From positions 1 to 19,684 of the forward strand of contig JBGOZE010000018.1 in the NCBI GenBank assembly GCA_041479965.1: a DNA stretch of 19,684 nt, given 5' to 3'. The notes under the pieces were generated by a model, which saw only the letters and a program-made list of their open reading frames with translations, was not told the origin of the DNA and made no database searches. Position numbers and translations under genes: made by a program. Of this stretch, positions 5,495 to 13,109 are shown one piece after another. This stretch comes from SM23-78 sp041479965. GTDB lineage: Archaea; Nanobdellota; Nanobdellia; Woesearchaeales; SM23-78. How positions within the stretch are numbered: position 1 is the stretch's first letter; each line of letters begins with the position of its first letter.

Positions 5495-6298
5495 TTATTT
5501 GGTCGCTTTTCCTAGCAGCTCAACGAATTCATCAAGCTGCTTGTCATAAGCATCAATAGCTTCTTCCACTATCTCGTCAGGCTCCAATTGCCCCCATGAT
5601 TCTACTGTCATGATGTAGGACTTCTTGGGCTCGACTTTTATCTTCTTCTGGCTCACCTCAACGCAGGCGTTGCAGAGTGTGCAATCATTTATCTTGTCTT
5701 CAACAACCACTAGCTTGTCGCCTTTTATTGCGAATATTGCTTGAGGGCATTGCTCGACAACTTCTTCCTTGTTGTCAGGTTGTTTCTCGATTATGATGTC
5801 TGCTGCTTCTTTGTAATAAGCTAAGCAAGGGCTCCATTTTGCATGTACCTTGCCAAGCCCTAGCATTGCTGTTGCTTCAAGCTCTATCTCTTGCCCTTCC
5901 AAAAGCTTGACAATCGGCATCTTGGCATAGACTGGCTTGACCTTTGGGTCTTTGGTCTTTATGTCCCCTGAATAGACCATTCCAGGCCCTTTTGCTTTCA
6001 AGGTCATCTTGAGCTGGCACCTTCCGCATCCTTCTCCTTTGCACTTGCATTCTGAAGCAAGGTTGTATGATTTAAGGTCTGTCTTGAATGGGATGAGTCC
6101 TAGCCTGTGGGTTATGATCTCGTCGTATAATCCTGAATCGTTCTTGCGAAGCTCAACATCCTCGATGGCCATGACTGGAACTTCGTTCATGAAAAGCCTC
6201 CTCAAGGTGTTGGCATAGCTAATATCTGTATCGCTAATTTCAAAAACAATCTTGTCTTTTTCCTTCTTGCCAATGAAATTGACTTTCATATTAGCCAT
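5495..6298 (-). CDS. rpoD: DNA-directed RNA polymerase subunit D (Rpo3)
   Basis: This 267-residue subunit is the counterpart of Rpb3 and bacterial alpha; with subunit L it forms the platform that starts polymerase assembly. ISYANTLRRLFMNEVPVMAIEDVE near the N-terminus is the alpha-motif. C84, C86, C91 and C94 form the zinc-loop pattern seen in Rpb3. C184, C206, C209 and C212 form a ferredoxin-like iron-sulfur insert, as in many archaeal D subunits. The start at 6298 has GGAG 9 nt upstream and lies 2 nt past the uS11 stop. The C-terminal helix (EEAIDAYDKQLDEFVELLG) is the usual dimerisation end. Confidence 0.96.
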   Translation of the reverse strand: MANMKVNFIGKKEKDKIVFEISDTDISYANTLRRLFMNEVPVMAIEDVELRKNDSGLYDEIITHRLGLIPFKTDLKSYNLASECKCKGEGCGRCQLKMTLKAKGPGMVYSGDIKTKDPKVKPVYAKMPIVKLLEGQEIELEATAMLGLGKVHAKWSPCLAYYKEAADIIIEKQPDNKEEVVEQCPQAIFAIKGDKLVVVEDKINDCTLCNACVEVSQKKIKVEPKKSYIMTVESWGQLEPDEIVEEAIDAYDKQLDEFVELLGKATK

Positions 6299-6300
6299 CT

Positions 6301-6699
6301 TCACACTCTCCTTCCTCTTTTTCCTCCTTTCTTCCTGCACCCTCCGTGCGGGATTGGAGTGACTTCCTCGATGAATCCTATCCTCAAGCCGATCCTTGAC
6401 AGCGCTCTTATGGCTGCCTGGGCTCCTGGTCCTGGAGTCATTGGGCCGTTGTGGCCTCCCGGGGCTCTTATCTTGATGTGCACTCCTGTGACTCCTTTTT
6501 CCATGGCTATCTCTGCTGCCTTCTTAGCTGCCATCATGGCTGCTGTCGGGCTGCTCTCCAGCCTGTGGCTCTTAACCATCTGGCCTCCTGAGCTGAATGA
6601 CAGGGTCTCAGTGTTGGTGATGTCAGTGATATGGATTATGGTATTATTATATGATGAGTAGATGTGCGCTACTCCCCAACGGATATTATCTCTTATCAT
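6301..6699 (-). CDS. rps11: Ribosomal protein uS11
   Basis: Small-subunit platform protein of 132 residues. The segments GVAHIYSSYNNTIIHITDITN, SSGGQMVK, IKIRAPGGHNGPMTPGPGAQAAIRAL and the C-terminal TPIPHGGCRKKGGKRGRRV are diagnostic of archaeal uS11. The ATG has AAGGT about 8 nt upstream. It sits between uS4 (21-nt gap) and rpoD (2-nt gap), which implies translational coupling to rpoD. Confidence 0.97.
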   Translation of the reverse strand: MIRDNIRWGVAHIYSSYNNTIIHITDITNTETLSFSSGGQMVKSHRLESSPTAAMMAAKKAAEIAMEKGVTGVHIKIRAPGGHNGPMTPGPGAQAAIRALSRIGLRIGFIEEVTPIPHGGCRKKGGKRGRRV

Positions 6700-6720
6700 G
6701 TTCTTACCTTATTCTTTTTT

Positions 6721-7494
6721 CTATTTCTTGTGAGGCTCTTTCTTTTTGTCAGAAAAACTTGGTTTTTCTGGCCCAGCAAGCTTATGCTTGCTTGTGTCGT
6801 GCTTTGCAGCAGCTTCATTTGCCTTCTTCTCGTTCTCCTCAACGATCAGCTTGTCTGCTGCTGCCTTCCTTTCTATCGCTCCTCTCTCCTCCAATGCCTT
6901 GATCTCATCTTCTGAGAATGTGGGCGGAGCCTCTTCTTTCTTCTCGAGCCTTTTCTTGTCTGCCTTGTCCTTGGCAGTCTCTTTAATCATCCTTTCAGGA
7001 TGGTCTTCCTTGCTAAGAGTAGAGGTGGGGACGAACTCGATCAATGATTCCTCCTTGACCCCGACAACATAGCTCGGGAAAGTGATTTTTTTCTTGTCGA
7101 CAATGATGTGGCGGTGGGTGATGAACTGCCTGGCCTGCTTCATGCTCCTTGCGAGCCCTTTTCTTACCAGCATGGTCTGAAGCCTTCTCTCGAAGATGTC
7201 TTTGGTAGTGAGTCCGAGAACAACATCCAATGGGTCTCCTAGTTTCATCAAGCCCAGTGATATTAATCTTTCAACGAGCTGTTTCTCTTCGAGCCTTGAC
7301 TGTGCATCCATTCGGCTGGCCAAGGATTTGATCTGGTTCTTGAACTTCCTCAGCAAGGTCTCCATGCGCCATATCTCTTTCTTGTTGTGCAGGCCGTACT
7401 CCTCGCTGATGACCTTCTCAGCTGCAATCCTGTCGCCCTGCCACGGATGGCTAGGCTTGTCATATTTTCTCCTTGTTTTTCGAGGATCACCCAT
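6721..7494 (-). CDS. rps4: Ribosomal protein uS4 with a long C-terminal extension
   Basis: Small-subunit assembly protein of 257 residues. The N-terminus MGDPRKTRRKYDKPSHPW and the S4 RNA-binding domain (about 103-165, including RRLQTMLVRKGLARSMKQARQ and THRHIIVDKKK) identify archaeal uS4. Typical archaeal uS4 is about 180 residues. Here an acidic/basic, low-complexity tail of about 75 residues follows. Within that tail, residues 233-251 (DTSKHKLAGPEKPSFSDKK) are encoded by a 57-nt sequence almost repeated in the DsbA-like gene at 8619. The tail is probably disordered, so it may tolerate an insertion. The gene starts 6 nt after the uS13 stop, with its SD inside the end of uS13. Confidence 0.96.
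   Translation of the reverse strand: MGDPRKTRRKYDKPSHPWQGDRIAAEKVISEEYGLHNKKEIWRMETLLRKFKNQIKSLASRMDAQSRLEEKQLVERLISLGLMKLGDPLDVVLGLTTKDIFERRLQTMLVRKGLARSMKQARQFITHRHIIVDKKKITFPSYVVGVKEESLIEFVPTSTLSKEDHPERMIKETAKDKADKKRLEKKEEAPPTFSEDEIKALEERGAIERKAAADKLIVEENEKKANEAAAKHDTSKHKLAGPEKPSFSDKKKEPHKK
6742..6798 (-). repeat. 57-nt double-hairpin repeat, copy 1 (inside rps4)
   Basis: The copy is 55/57 identical to 8688-8744 and read in the same frame. It contains AGCAAGC-ATAA-GCTTGCT, linker GGGC, then CAGAAAAAC-CAA-GTTTTTCTG. Identity ends sharply at both borders, as expected of an inserted element rather than gene homology. Confidence 0.85.
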
Positions 7495-7500
7495 ATATCA

Positions 7501-8034
7501 TTACACCTTTCCTGACTTTATTTTCTTCTTGACTACTCCGAGAGTGACCTTGCCCTTGTTCTTCCTGAAATTAGACTTGGTCCTCTGCCCTCTGACAGGC
7601 TGGCCCCATTGGTGCCTCAAGCCTTTGTATGATTTGGTCTTCTTCATCCTCTTGATATCCATCTCATGAGCGAAATCCAGGCTGTTTGATAGAAGATGCT
7701 GGGTCACTCCAGTATCATAGTCTTTTCTCCTGTTGAACATCCAGGATGGAATGCCTGCTTTTGAAGGATTAGTAATCACAGCTTCAAGAGCCTTGACTTC
7801 CTCTTCAGTAAGATAGCCTGCTTTCTTGTTCAGAGGCACTCTTGCTCGCCTGCACACTGCATTTGAGAACATGAAGTTGATGCCTTTGATCTTGGTCAGG
7901 GCGTAAAGAATCTGTTTCTGGCCTTTCAGGTCAGTGTTCATGATCCTGACTAGGTAGCGAAAATCCTTGTCCTCTTCCATCTGCACAGGCTTTTCCTGCT
8001 GTGGTGGTCTTGCTTGATTCCTATTGTCAGCCAT
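7501..8034 (-). CDS. rps13: Ribosomal protein uS13
   Basis: Small-subunit head protein of 177 residues and first gene of the operon. RYLVRIMNTDLKGQKQILYALTKIKGI, the SWMFNRRKDYDTG segment and the basic C-terminal region KGLRHQWGQPVRGQRTKSNFRK are typical of archaeal uS13. The glutamine-rich first 25 residues (MADNRNQARPPQQEKP...) are an extra, probably disordered, lead-in. The ATG at 8034 is chosen because AAAGGT lies 7-8 nt upstream; the frame upstream has only a rare ATT start. Confidence 0.96.
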   Translation of the reverse strand: MADNRNQARPPQQEKPVQMEEDKDFRYLVRIMNTDLKGQKQILYALTKIKGINFMFSNAVCRRARVPLNKKAGYLTEEEVKALEAVITNPSKAGIPSWMFNRRKDYDTGVTQHLLSNSLDFAHEMDIKRMKKTKSYKGLRHQWGQPVRGQRTKSNFRKNKGKVTLGVVKKKIKSGKV

Positions 8035-8068
8035 TTTGTAAACCTTTGAATTTTTTTGAATCACATAT

Positions 8069-8135
8069 CCGAGAAATAGCTTGTCAGAACCTGCTCATAG
8101 CAAGTTTCAAACCCTAATAGGCGCTATTCACTCGG
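8069..8135 (-). promoter_or_regulatory. Structured 5' leader of the uS13 operon
   Basis: In the transcript, CCGAGTGAATAGC (8135 to 8123) pairs with GCTATTTCTCGG (8080 to 8069): 12 bp with one bulged T and one G-U pair. Inside it, AACTTGCT-ATG-AGCAGGTT (8106 to 8088) makes an 8-bp hairpin, and a short CCTATTAGG palindrome lies between. The first base of the closing stem coincides with the start site predicted from the TATA box. An r-protein feedback element is one possibility. Confidence 0.55.
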
Positions 8136-8160
8136 GCTTTAAGGGGAAAAACAGCAGGTT

Positions 8161-8176
8161 ATTTATAAAGGTTTTG
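8161..8176 (-). promoter_or_regulatory. Promoter of the uS13-uS4-uS11-rpoD operon
   Basis: On the minus strand AAAACC followed by TTTATAAAT is a strong archaeal BRE/TATA. Transcription would start near 8138 and leave a leader of about 104 nt before the uS13 ATG. Confidence 0.7.
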
Positions 8177-8211
8177 CTCGAAAACATTTACGCCCAGGTA
8201 ATAAGGGCAAG

Positions 8212-8220
8212 ATTTAAATA
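8212..8220 (+). promoter_or_regulatory. TATA box of the small membrane protein gene
   Basis: ATTTAAATA lies 18-26 nt before the ATG at 8238 and no ribosome binding site is visible, so the mRNA is probably leaderless. Confidence 0.55.
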
Positions 8221-8237
8221 TTAACTCATCATAAAAG

Positions 8238-8537
8238 ATGCTTGTGGAAAAAATCGTGGATGAGGAGAAGTTCAATATGCATCATGCGGAGCAGATAAGC
8301 CCTAGGAGCCAGAAGGATGTGTTCTTCATCTGGCTGCTCATCATCTTCATCTCAGTCATTGCTGCGCATTTTGTGCTCAACATGACAGACGCTTTCATGA
8401 CAGGCTTTGTCACAGCTGCCGAGAACCCGAGCGAAAACATCATTCTGCTATTGGATGCCTTCATGGTAGTATTCGTGGTAGTCTTAATGGTGGGCTTGAT
8501 GTATAACGGCATAACCAAGAAAGACCATGATTACTGA
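8238..8537 (+). CDS. Small two-helix membrane protein, unknown function
   Basis: The 99-residue protein has a charged cytoplasmic N-terminus (about 1-27). Two hydrophobic segments follow, about 28-50 (FFIWLLIIFISVIAAHFVL) and about 67-91 (ILLLDAFMVVFVVVLMVGLMYNGI). A short loop of about 16 residues joins them, and the tail is charged (KKDHDY). I do not recognise the family. The start is supported by a TATA box at leaderless distance. It is divergent from the uS13 operon and 81 nt upstream of the DsbA-like gene, which has its own TATA-like element. Confidence 0.75.
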   Translation: MLVEKIVDEEKFNMHHAEQISPRSQKDVFFIWLLIIFISVIAAHFVLNMTDAFMTGFVTAAENPSENIILLLDAFMVVFVVVLMVGLMYNGITKKDHDY

Positions 8538-8583
8538 GCTAGACCAGACAATCAATCCTTCCATGCAAGAGTTCTTCAAAAGA

Positions 8584-8591
8584 TTTTTAAA
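8584..8591 (+). promoter_or_regulatory. TATA-like element of the DsbA-like gene
   Basis: TTTTTAAA lies about 30 nt before the ATG at 8619. No SD is visible, consistent with a leaderless or near-leaderless mRNA. Confidence 0.4.
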
Positions 8592-8618
8592 ACCCGGGCT
8601 TATACTTGCTTTTGAAGC

Positions 8619-9392
8619 ATGAAAACATCTACTAAGCAGGAGCTTGAAAACAAGGAAGCTGAGAAAGCCAAGGAAAGCTCTGATTCTGACACAAGCAAGC
8701 ATAAGCTTGCTGGGCCAGAAAAAACAAGTTTTTCTGACAAGAAGTCTGAGCGAACAGAGAACATAGTGGCCTTGACTGTGTTCGCATTCCTAATAATTCT
8801 GGGCATTGGGCTCTTCACAGACGGCTTTGGATTGCTCAATAAAAAAAGCAATATTGATGACAGCCAGAGAATAAATGTTCCTTTGGGAGATGACCCCCTC
8901 ACAGAAGCTAAGGACCCTAAAGTGGTTATTGTGGCTTTCTCAGATTATGAGTGCCCTTTTTGCGGAAGAGCAGAGCAGACCATGAAAAACATCTTGGCCA
9001 AATACCCTGGCCAGATACTCTATATCTTCAAGGACGCCCCTCTTGTAGAGATGCATCCCCATGCCTATGGAGCAGCCCTGGCTGCTGAATGCGCCAAGGA
9101 GCAGGGCAAGTACTGGGAATATCATGATTACCTGTTCGCGCACCAGGACCAGCTTGAGCTTCCATACCTCAAGGAATATGCTCAAGTATTGGGGTTAGAC
9201 ACAACAAAATTTAACAGTTGTCTGGAAAGCGAGAAATACAAAATCCATGTGGACGCTGACATCGCGACTGCCCAGCAGGTCGGGGTGACTGGCACGCCTA
9301 CTTTCTTCATCAACGGCATCATGGTGATTGGCGCCCAGCCAGAGTCCACTTTCACAGAGATAATTGATTCTGAGATCAAAGCTAGAAAATAG
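8619..9392 (+). CDS. Membrane-anchored DsbA-like thioredoxin-fold oxidoreductase
   Basis: The 257-residue protein has a charged cytoplasmic N-terminus (1-46), one membrane segment (about 48-66, IVALTVFAFLIILGIGLF) and an outward-facing DsbA-type thioredoxin domain (about 95-255). The active site is C112-P-F-C115 after VVIVAFSDYE. VTGTPTFFING supplies the cis-proline (P227) next to the active site. C158 and C201 are further cysteines. Such proteins form or rearrange disulfides in exported proteins. The cysteines of the secreted protein at 17338 make it a possible client, but that is inference. Residues 24-42 come from the 57-nt repeat shared with rps4. Confidence 0.9.
   Translation: MKTSTKQELENKEAEKAKESSDSDTSKHKLAGPEKTSFSDKKSERTENIVALTVFAFLIILGIGLFTDGFGLLNKKSNIDDSQRINVPLGDDPLTEAKDPKVVIVAFSDYECPFCGRAEQTMKNILAKYPGQILYIFKDAPLVEMHPHAYGAALAAECAKEQGKYWEYHDYLFAHQDQLELPYLKEYAQVLGLDTTKFNSCLESEKYKIHVDADIATAQQVGVTGTPTFFINGIMVIGAQPESTFTEIIDSEIKARK
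8688..8744 (+). repeat. 57-nt double-hairpin repeat, copy 2 (inside the DsbA-like gene)
   Basis: This is the second copy of the rps4 sequence, with two mismatches, encoding DTSKHKLAGPEKTSFSDKK in the same frame. One mismatch alters the loop side of the second hairpin (8-bp stem here, 9-bp in rps4). The copies lie in inverted orientation in the window, each in the sense direction of its gene. Confidence 0.85.
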
Positions 9393-9419
9393 ATTATAGA
9401 AATGAAGGTCTGGAACTTC

Positions 9420-9767
9420 TCAAGGCATAACTGCTATCAATATTATTCCCATCAATATCAATCCCATGCCTATCAACTTGTTCTTGTTCATCTTCTCTCC
9501 CAACACCTTCACCGAGAGCACATCAATCCAGATGTAGGATAGAGACGTCAATGAGTAGATGACTGACAGCCCTCCCAGGCGCAGGGCGAAGAGATAAATT
9601 ATTGTTCCTGATGACGTGATGAATATTCCCAATAGCAAGTCGATGTTCTTTAATTGCTTTATCAGGTTCGGGCTGAAGTCAGCTGCTGCCTTCTTGAAGA
9701 ACATGATTCCAACTGCTCCTATAATAGTGGATACAACTATGAGCGCGAGGGTCCAGAAGCTAATCAT
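9420..9767 (-). CDS. Four-helix EamA/SMR-type membrane protein, second of a pair
   Basis: The 115-residue protein has four hydrophobic segments. It shows the sequence style of half-size EamA or small multidrug resistance proteins: IIGAVGIMFFKKAA near helix 1, GGLSVIYSLTSLSYIWIDVLSVKVLGEKM, and a final GMGLILMGIILIAVM helix. The ATG at 9767 is chosen over the GTG at 9776 because AGGTGA lies 5 nt upstream of the ATG. It overlaps the preceding partner gene by 8 nt. Paired small subunits like these often act as heterodimers, as with ArnE/ArnF. The substrate is unknown; the glycosylation genes upstream would fit a lipid-linked sugar carrier. Confidence 0.8.
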   Translation of the reverse strand: MISFWTLALIVVSTIIGAVGIMFFKKAAADFSPNLIKQLKNIDLLLGIFITSSGTIIYLFALRLGGLSVIYSLTSLSYIWIDVLSVKVLGEKMNKNKLIGMGLILMGIILIAVMP

Positions 9768-10140
9768 CCTTCTCACCTCTGCTGCTCCCGCCTCTGCCTG
9801 TGAAGCTCACTCCTGCGATTATGAACATTATGCCTAAGCCTTGTATCCAATGGATATTCTCCTTGAGCACCAGGACTGAGAGCAGAGCTACCCAGATGAA
9901 GCTCAGGCTGAAGAAAGGATAGACTATTGAGAGGTCTCCGTATTTCAAGGCATAAATCATGATTACTCCTCCTATGATATAGGTCATGATGCCTCCTATG
10001 AGCGGAAGGTTATGTATGAGGCTCGCAAAGGATAGCTCTGCGTTGTTCACACCCAGCTTCATGAGCAGCTGGCCTATGGCAGTCGAGAAAGTGGTTATGA
10101 TGGCCAGCACAATCGCATAGGCTAGTTTCTTATTTTCCAA
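9760..10140 (-). CDS. Four-helix EamA/SMR-type membrane protein, first of a pair
   Basis: The 126-residue protein has four predicted membrane segments and the same plan as its neighbour: IGQLLMKLG after helix 1, KYGDLSIVYPFFSLSFIWVALLSVLVLKE in the centre, then GLGIMFIIAGVSF and a charged tail. The start is a TTG at 10140 with GAGG 6 nt upstream; a TTG at 10146 lies too close to that site. The gene begins 50 nt after the GT-C-like gene, so it may be the distal part of the glycosylation transcript. A transport or flippase role is inferred from the family only. Confidence 0.8.
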   Translation of the reverse strand: MENKKLAYAIVLAIITTFSTAIGQLLMKLGVNNAELSFASLIHNLPLIGGIMTYIIGGVIMIYALKYGDLSIVYPFFSLSFIWVALLSVLVLKENIHWIQGLGIMFIIAGVSFTGRGGSSRGEKDD

Positions 10141-10190
10141 GTTCAACCTCTTTAATCTTTAACCTGTCGCCATAACTATTTCTATTATTC

Positions 10191-12068
10191 CTAAATATTC
10201 ACGATCTTGTAAAGCTTGGCTATATCCGTATCTCCCTGCTGGTAATTCCAGACTTCCTGCAAGTACTGGTCAAGGTCAGGATTCCAGGGGTGCGTCATAC
10301 TGAACTGGTACGGGAGCACAAAAATGAGGTCCAGCTGCGCTTTCATATCATATCTCACAGCTGGGTCCGGCCAAGTGTGCTGCCTAAAAACAGACAGGTT
10401 ATATTTTGTTACAATCTCCCCATATTCAGGATTATCAAGCATGGTTATCGGGTCAAACCATGAAGTCAGTTTGCCGCTGTCATCAAAACTGTAATCTGAT
10501 TGTATCCAATAATAGTCCCAATAAAAATAATCCACAGAATATTCTTTCAACAGCTTCTTTCTTTCTTCTGTGTCATTACCATAAAGTATGATTGCAGCCG
10601 CAGCCTGCCGTGGTTCATTATCAAGGAACAAGCTGTTATGTGCTCGTCTTCCAATAAGCTCTTTTCGTCCAGTCAAGCCATTGATGGCAAAACTCAATTC
10701 ATTGGTTGATAAGAAGACATCATTGACATCAGTATTTTTTAATATCCAGCTTTGCATTTCAATCAGGTAAGGGCTCATCTCATTTCTACCGGCGCGAATC
10801 CATTGGTCAGTTTTGGAATATTCGACAAATTGTTGAATATTAAACACAAGCAATAGCACTAGCAATGCAATGAAAAAATAAGTCTTATACTTATCTATGA
10901 GACCGGATGCGACTTGCAAGGCTAAGCCTGAAAAAAGCACGCCAGCCATCTCAAAGCTGAATAGGCTCAAATAAGTTGAGTTAAAGCTGAATCCGAAAAA
11001 ATTGAGAGACACCAGGTAATGGAATGTGGCCAGCACTGAAGCCACAAAAATCAGACTAAGAAACTTCTTTGAAGCAGATTGCGTTTTTAGCAAGAATACA
11101 CTTATCAATCCCACTAAAAACAGAATAGATTTTAATCCTGCAAATGGAGAGGAAAAGTTGAAGAAGAGAGATTTAGCAGTGACCCAGATGTAATTAAGTT
11201 GTGCACCCATTGAGGAGAAGGTTTCTGTATATAAGGCAGATGAGACTACCGGGAGCTTGCCGTGGTAGACAAATATTGGCTTGAACCAGTACAGCATGGC
11301 AATTGCGCTGCCAATGAGCCCTAGCACCACCAAATACTTTAGTGATTTGAAAAAAGACTCCCTAAAATGTTGCTTATCAAAGCTCCATTTTCCGCTCACC
11401 CTTGTAACATGCTCAAAAAATAGGATGTACAAAGCTATTACTACCAGAAAAAAGACTCCTGCAACAAAGCCAACACTGTGTGAGATGCCCAGTAGGCCGA
11501 ACAAGATTCCTGAGATGATGGCAGACTGCCAGGTCCTTTTCTTAAAAAAGTAAAAAAGCCCAAAGCAGAAAGCTGCGAACATAAGGGTAAGGCTGAATTG
11601 AAGGTACTTAAACACGGGGAAGCTTATCAATGGAAGGTAAATCATCACCATTGCCAAAGAGACAGATTTGTTTTTGAAAAGATAATTCCCAAACAAATAC
11701 ATTACAATCAAGGCCAATATCAATTCTATCACTGCAAAGATTTTCATGGCTATAAAGGCAGAGACTCCAAATATGATGCCTATGCTTCCTGCAAGAATTG
11801 TGTAGAGAGGAAGATAGACAGGCTCTGAACCAAGAACATTAGGGCTGGAAAAAAGGTTTCCTCCGCTCATGAAATGCTCTATGCTCCCTTGAGAATAATA
11901 ATAGTCCCCGCCGTATAATGGGCTTGGCAGCTGCTTGAACTGTGAAATGAGGTTAATCTGAAAAATCAGATATATAATGATTAAGAAGAAAAAAGCATAG
12001 TCCTGCCATTTGAGGCCTTTAACAAAAGATTTGCCTTTATTTCTTATTCCTTCAATGAGTTTTGCCAT
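10191..12068 (-). CDS. Multi-pass GT-C-like membrane glycosyltransferase (putative)
   Basis: The 625-residue protein has about a dozen hydrophobic segments in residues 24-420 and a soluble C-terminal part of about 200 residues. The first loop contains PLYGGDYYYSQGSIEHF, with D55 in the place where GT-C glycosyltransferases carry a catalytic acidic residue. This, the membrane plan and the neighbours (AglB, GT2, methyltransferase) suggest a transferase using polyprenyl-phosphate sugars. I cannot name the family precisely. The ATG has GGTGAT about 6 nt upstream and lies 6 nt past the methyltransferase stop, so the two are probably coupled. Confidence 0.72.
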   Translation of the reverse strand: MAKLIEGIRNKGKSFVKGLKWQDYAFFFLIIIYLIFQINLISQFKQLPSPLYGGDYYYSQGSIEHFMSGGNLFSSPNVLGSEPVYLPLYTILAGSIGIIFGVSAFIAMKIFAVIELILALIVMYLFGNYLFKNKSVSLAMVMIYLPLISFPVFKYLQFSLTLMFAAFCFGLFYFFKKRTWQSAIISGILFGLLGISHSVGFVAGVFFLVVIALYILFFEHVTRVSGKWSFDKQHFRESFFKSLKYLVVLGLIGSAIAMLYWFKPIFVYHGKLPVVSSALYTETFSSMGAQLNYIWVTAKSLFFNFSSPFAGLKSILFLVGLISVFLLKTQSASKKFLSLIFVASVLATFHYLVSLNFFGFSFNSTYLSLFSFEMAGVLFSGLALQVASGLIDKYKTYFFIALLVLLLVFNIQQFVEYSKTDQWIRAGRNEMSPYLIEMQSWILKNTDVNDVFLSTNELSFAINGLTGRKELIGRRAHNSLFLDNEPRQAAAAIILYGNDTEERKKLLKEYSVDYFYWDYYWIQSDYSFDDSGKLTSWFDPITMLDNPEYGEIVTKYNLSVFRQHTWPDPAVRYDMKAQLDLIFVLPYQFSMTHPWNPDLDQYLQEVWNYQQGDTDIAKLYKIVNI

Positions 12069-12074
12069 ACATGA

Positions 12075-12848
12075 TCACCTTTTTTCACAAAGCATAACTA
12101 ATCCTACTCCAAAAGGGAGATGCACATTTCTTGAAATCAAAGAATTTTCAACTGACATGACTGAATTTAAAAATGAATTAAGCATTTTGGGAGTTGCTGA
12201 CAAGCTATTTGCCTTTTTTCCACCTAAGCTGTTTTTTAGCCTAAGCATTAAAAACACGCATACTGAGAATGGGAATAAAAAGAAGTAGCGATAATTAAGC
12301 ATATGGATATTGAATTTATTTTTTACAAGTGCCTTCAATTGCTTGCGCGAATATCTGCGTTCATGATGTCCTAGCTCGTCATCTTCAGACCACAGAAATT
12401 TAAACGTAGGAGTTGTTATCAACAAGAACCCTCCTTTCCTGAGGATCCTGTGAGCTTCATTTATGAACGAATGGTCTTTTGGAAGGTGCTCAATTAACTC
12501 CATTGCGCAGACAAGGTCAAAAGAATTGGATTTAAGCATCTTCATGCTCTGGGCATCACCCTTAAAAACATTCTTAAAGCCTCTGCTCTTGCAAATCCTG
12601 ATAGCCCTCTCATTAACATCCAGGCTAATTACCTTTCCAAATTTTTCAAGGGCTTTATAATTCATTCCCGAGCCACACCCAGCATCCAAAATAGTCCAGG
12701 GTCTCTTGCCAGATTTCTTTTTGTTTTTTTGTTTGCCTAGTGCCGCAACATGAGATTCTAGAATTTTTTTAATGAGATCCTGTCTGCAAGTAGCATACCA
12801 AAATTCCTCTCCCAATGATTCATACAGGTCAAAAACAGATTCTTCCAT
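12075..12848 (-). CDS. Class I SAM-dependent methyltransferase
   Basis: The 257-residue protein has motif I ILDAGCGSGMN (53-63), an acidic residue after strand 2 (SLDVNE, D77), FDLVCAMELIEHLP as motif IV-like, and LRKGGFLLITTPT after it. This is the Methyltransf_11 layout. The C-terminal third (YFFLFPFSVCVFLMLRL) is hydrophobic and may sit in or on the membrane. Family members in glycan clusters often methylate sugars or lipid carriers, so a glycan role is inferred from context. The start codon overlaps the stop of the preceding small gene (TGATG), indicating translational coupling. Confidence 0.88.
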   Translation of the reverse strand: MEESVFDLYESLGEEFWYATCRQDLIKKILESHVAALGKQKNKKKSGKRPWTILDAGCGSGMNYKALEKFGKVISLDVNERAIRICKSRGFKNVFKGDAQSMKMLKSNSFDLVCAMELIEHLPKDHSFINEAHRILRKGGFLLITTPTFKFLWSEDDELGHHERRYSRKQLKALVKNKFNIHMLNYRYFFLFPFSVCVFLMLRLKNSLGGKKANSLSATPKMLNSFLNSVMSVENSLISRNVHLPFGVGLVMLCEKR

Positions 12849-13051
12849 CAGTAATCCACCTTATACACCACTCGGTTGAACTCATGCAGGTGCCAGTCCA
12901 TCTTGATGGTCACCTGCCCGAAAATCCTGTGCAACCTGACTCTTTTTTGCGAATTGTATCTGATAAGAAAATTAGGGTGCTCATACCTGTTCTCATTGCC
13001 GTGCTTCCTGTACATCTGCTCGTTCCATTCTTCAAAATCTTTGTTTTTCAC
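12848..13051 (-). CDS. Short protein resembling the N-terminus of a methyltransferase
   Basis: The 67-residue protein starts at a GTG with an excellent GGAGG 7 nt upstream, and its stop overlaps the next start. It is therefore probably translated despite its size. The segment EEWNEQMYRKHGN...HPNFLIRYNSQKRVRLHRIF resembles the substrate-side lead-in of some SAM methyltransferases, before the nucleotide-binding fold. No SAM motif follows. It may be the leftover 5' part of a second methyltransferase gene, or a small partner of the enzyme encoded next. I see no frame that would restore a complete enzyme. Confidence 0.6.
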   Translation of the reverse strand: MKNKDFEEWNEQMYRKHGNENRYEHPNFLIRYNSQKRVRLHRIFGQVTIKMDWHLHEFNRVVYKVDY

Positions 13052-13109
13052 AAACGAGCCTCCGTAAAATTCTCTTCACAATCTTATGACACCATAACAA
13101 TCCCAGATG

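Noticed and set aside
7196..7669. Plus-strand reading frame opposite uS4 and uS13
   Set aside because: It is the complement of two conserved ribosomal protein genes and has no promoter, ribosome binding site or recognisable product; similar frames opposite the other genes were dismissed for the same reason.
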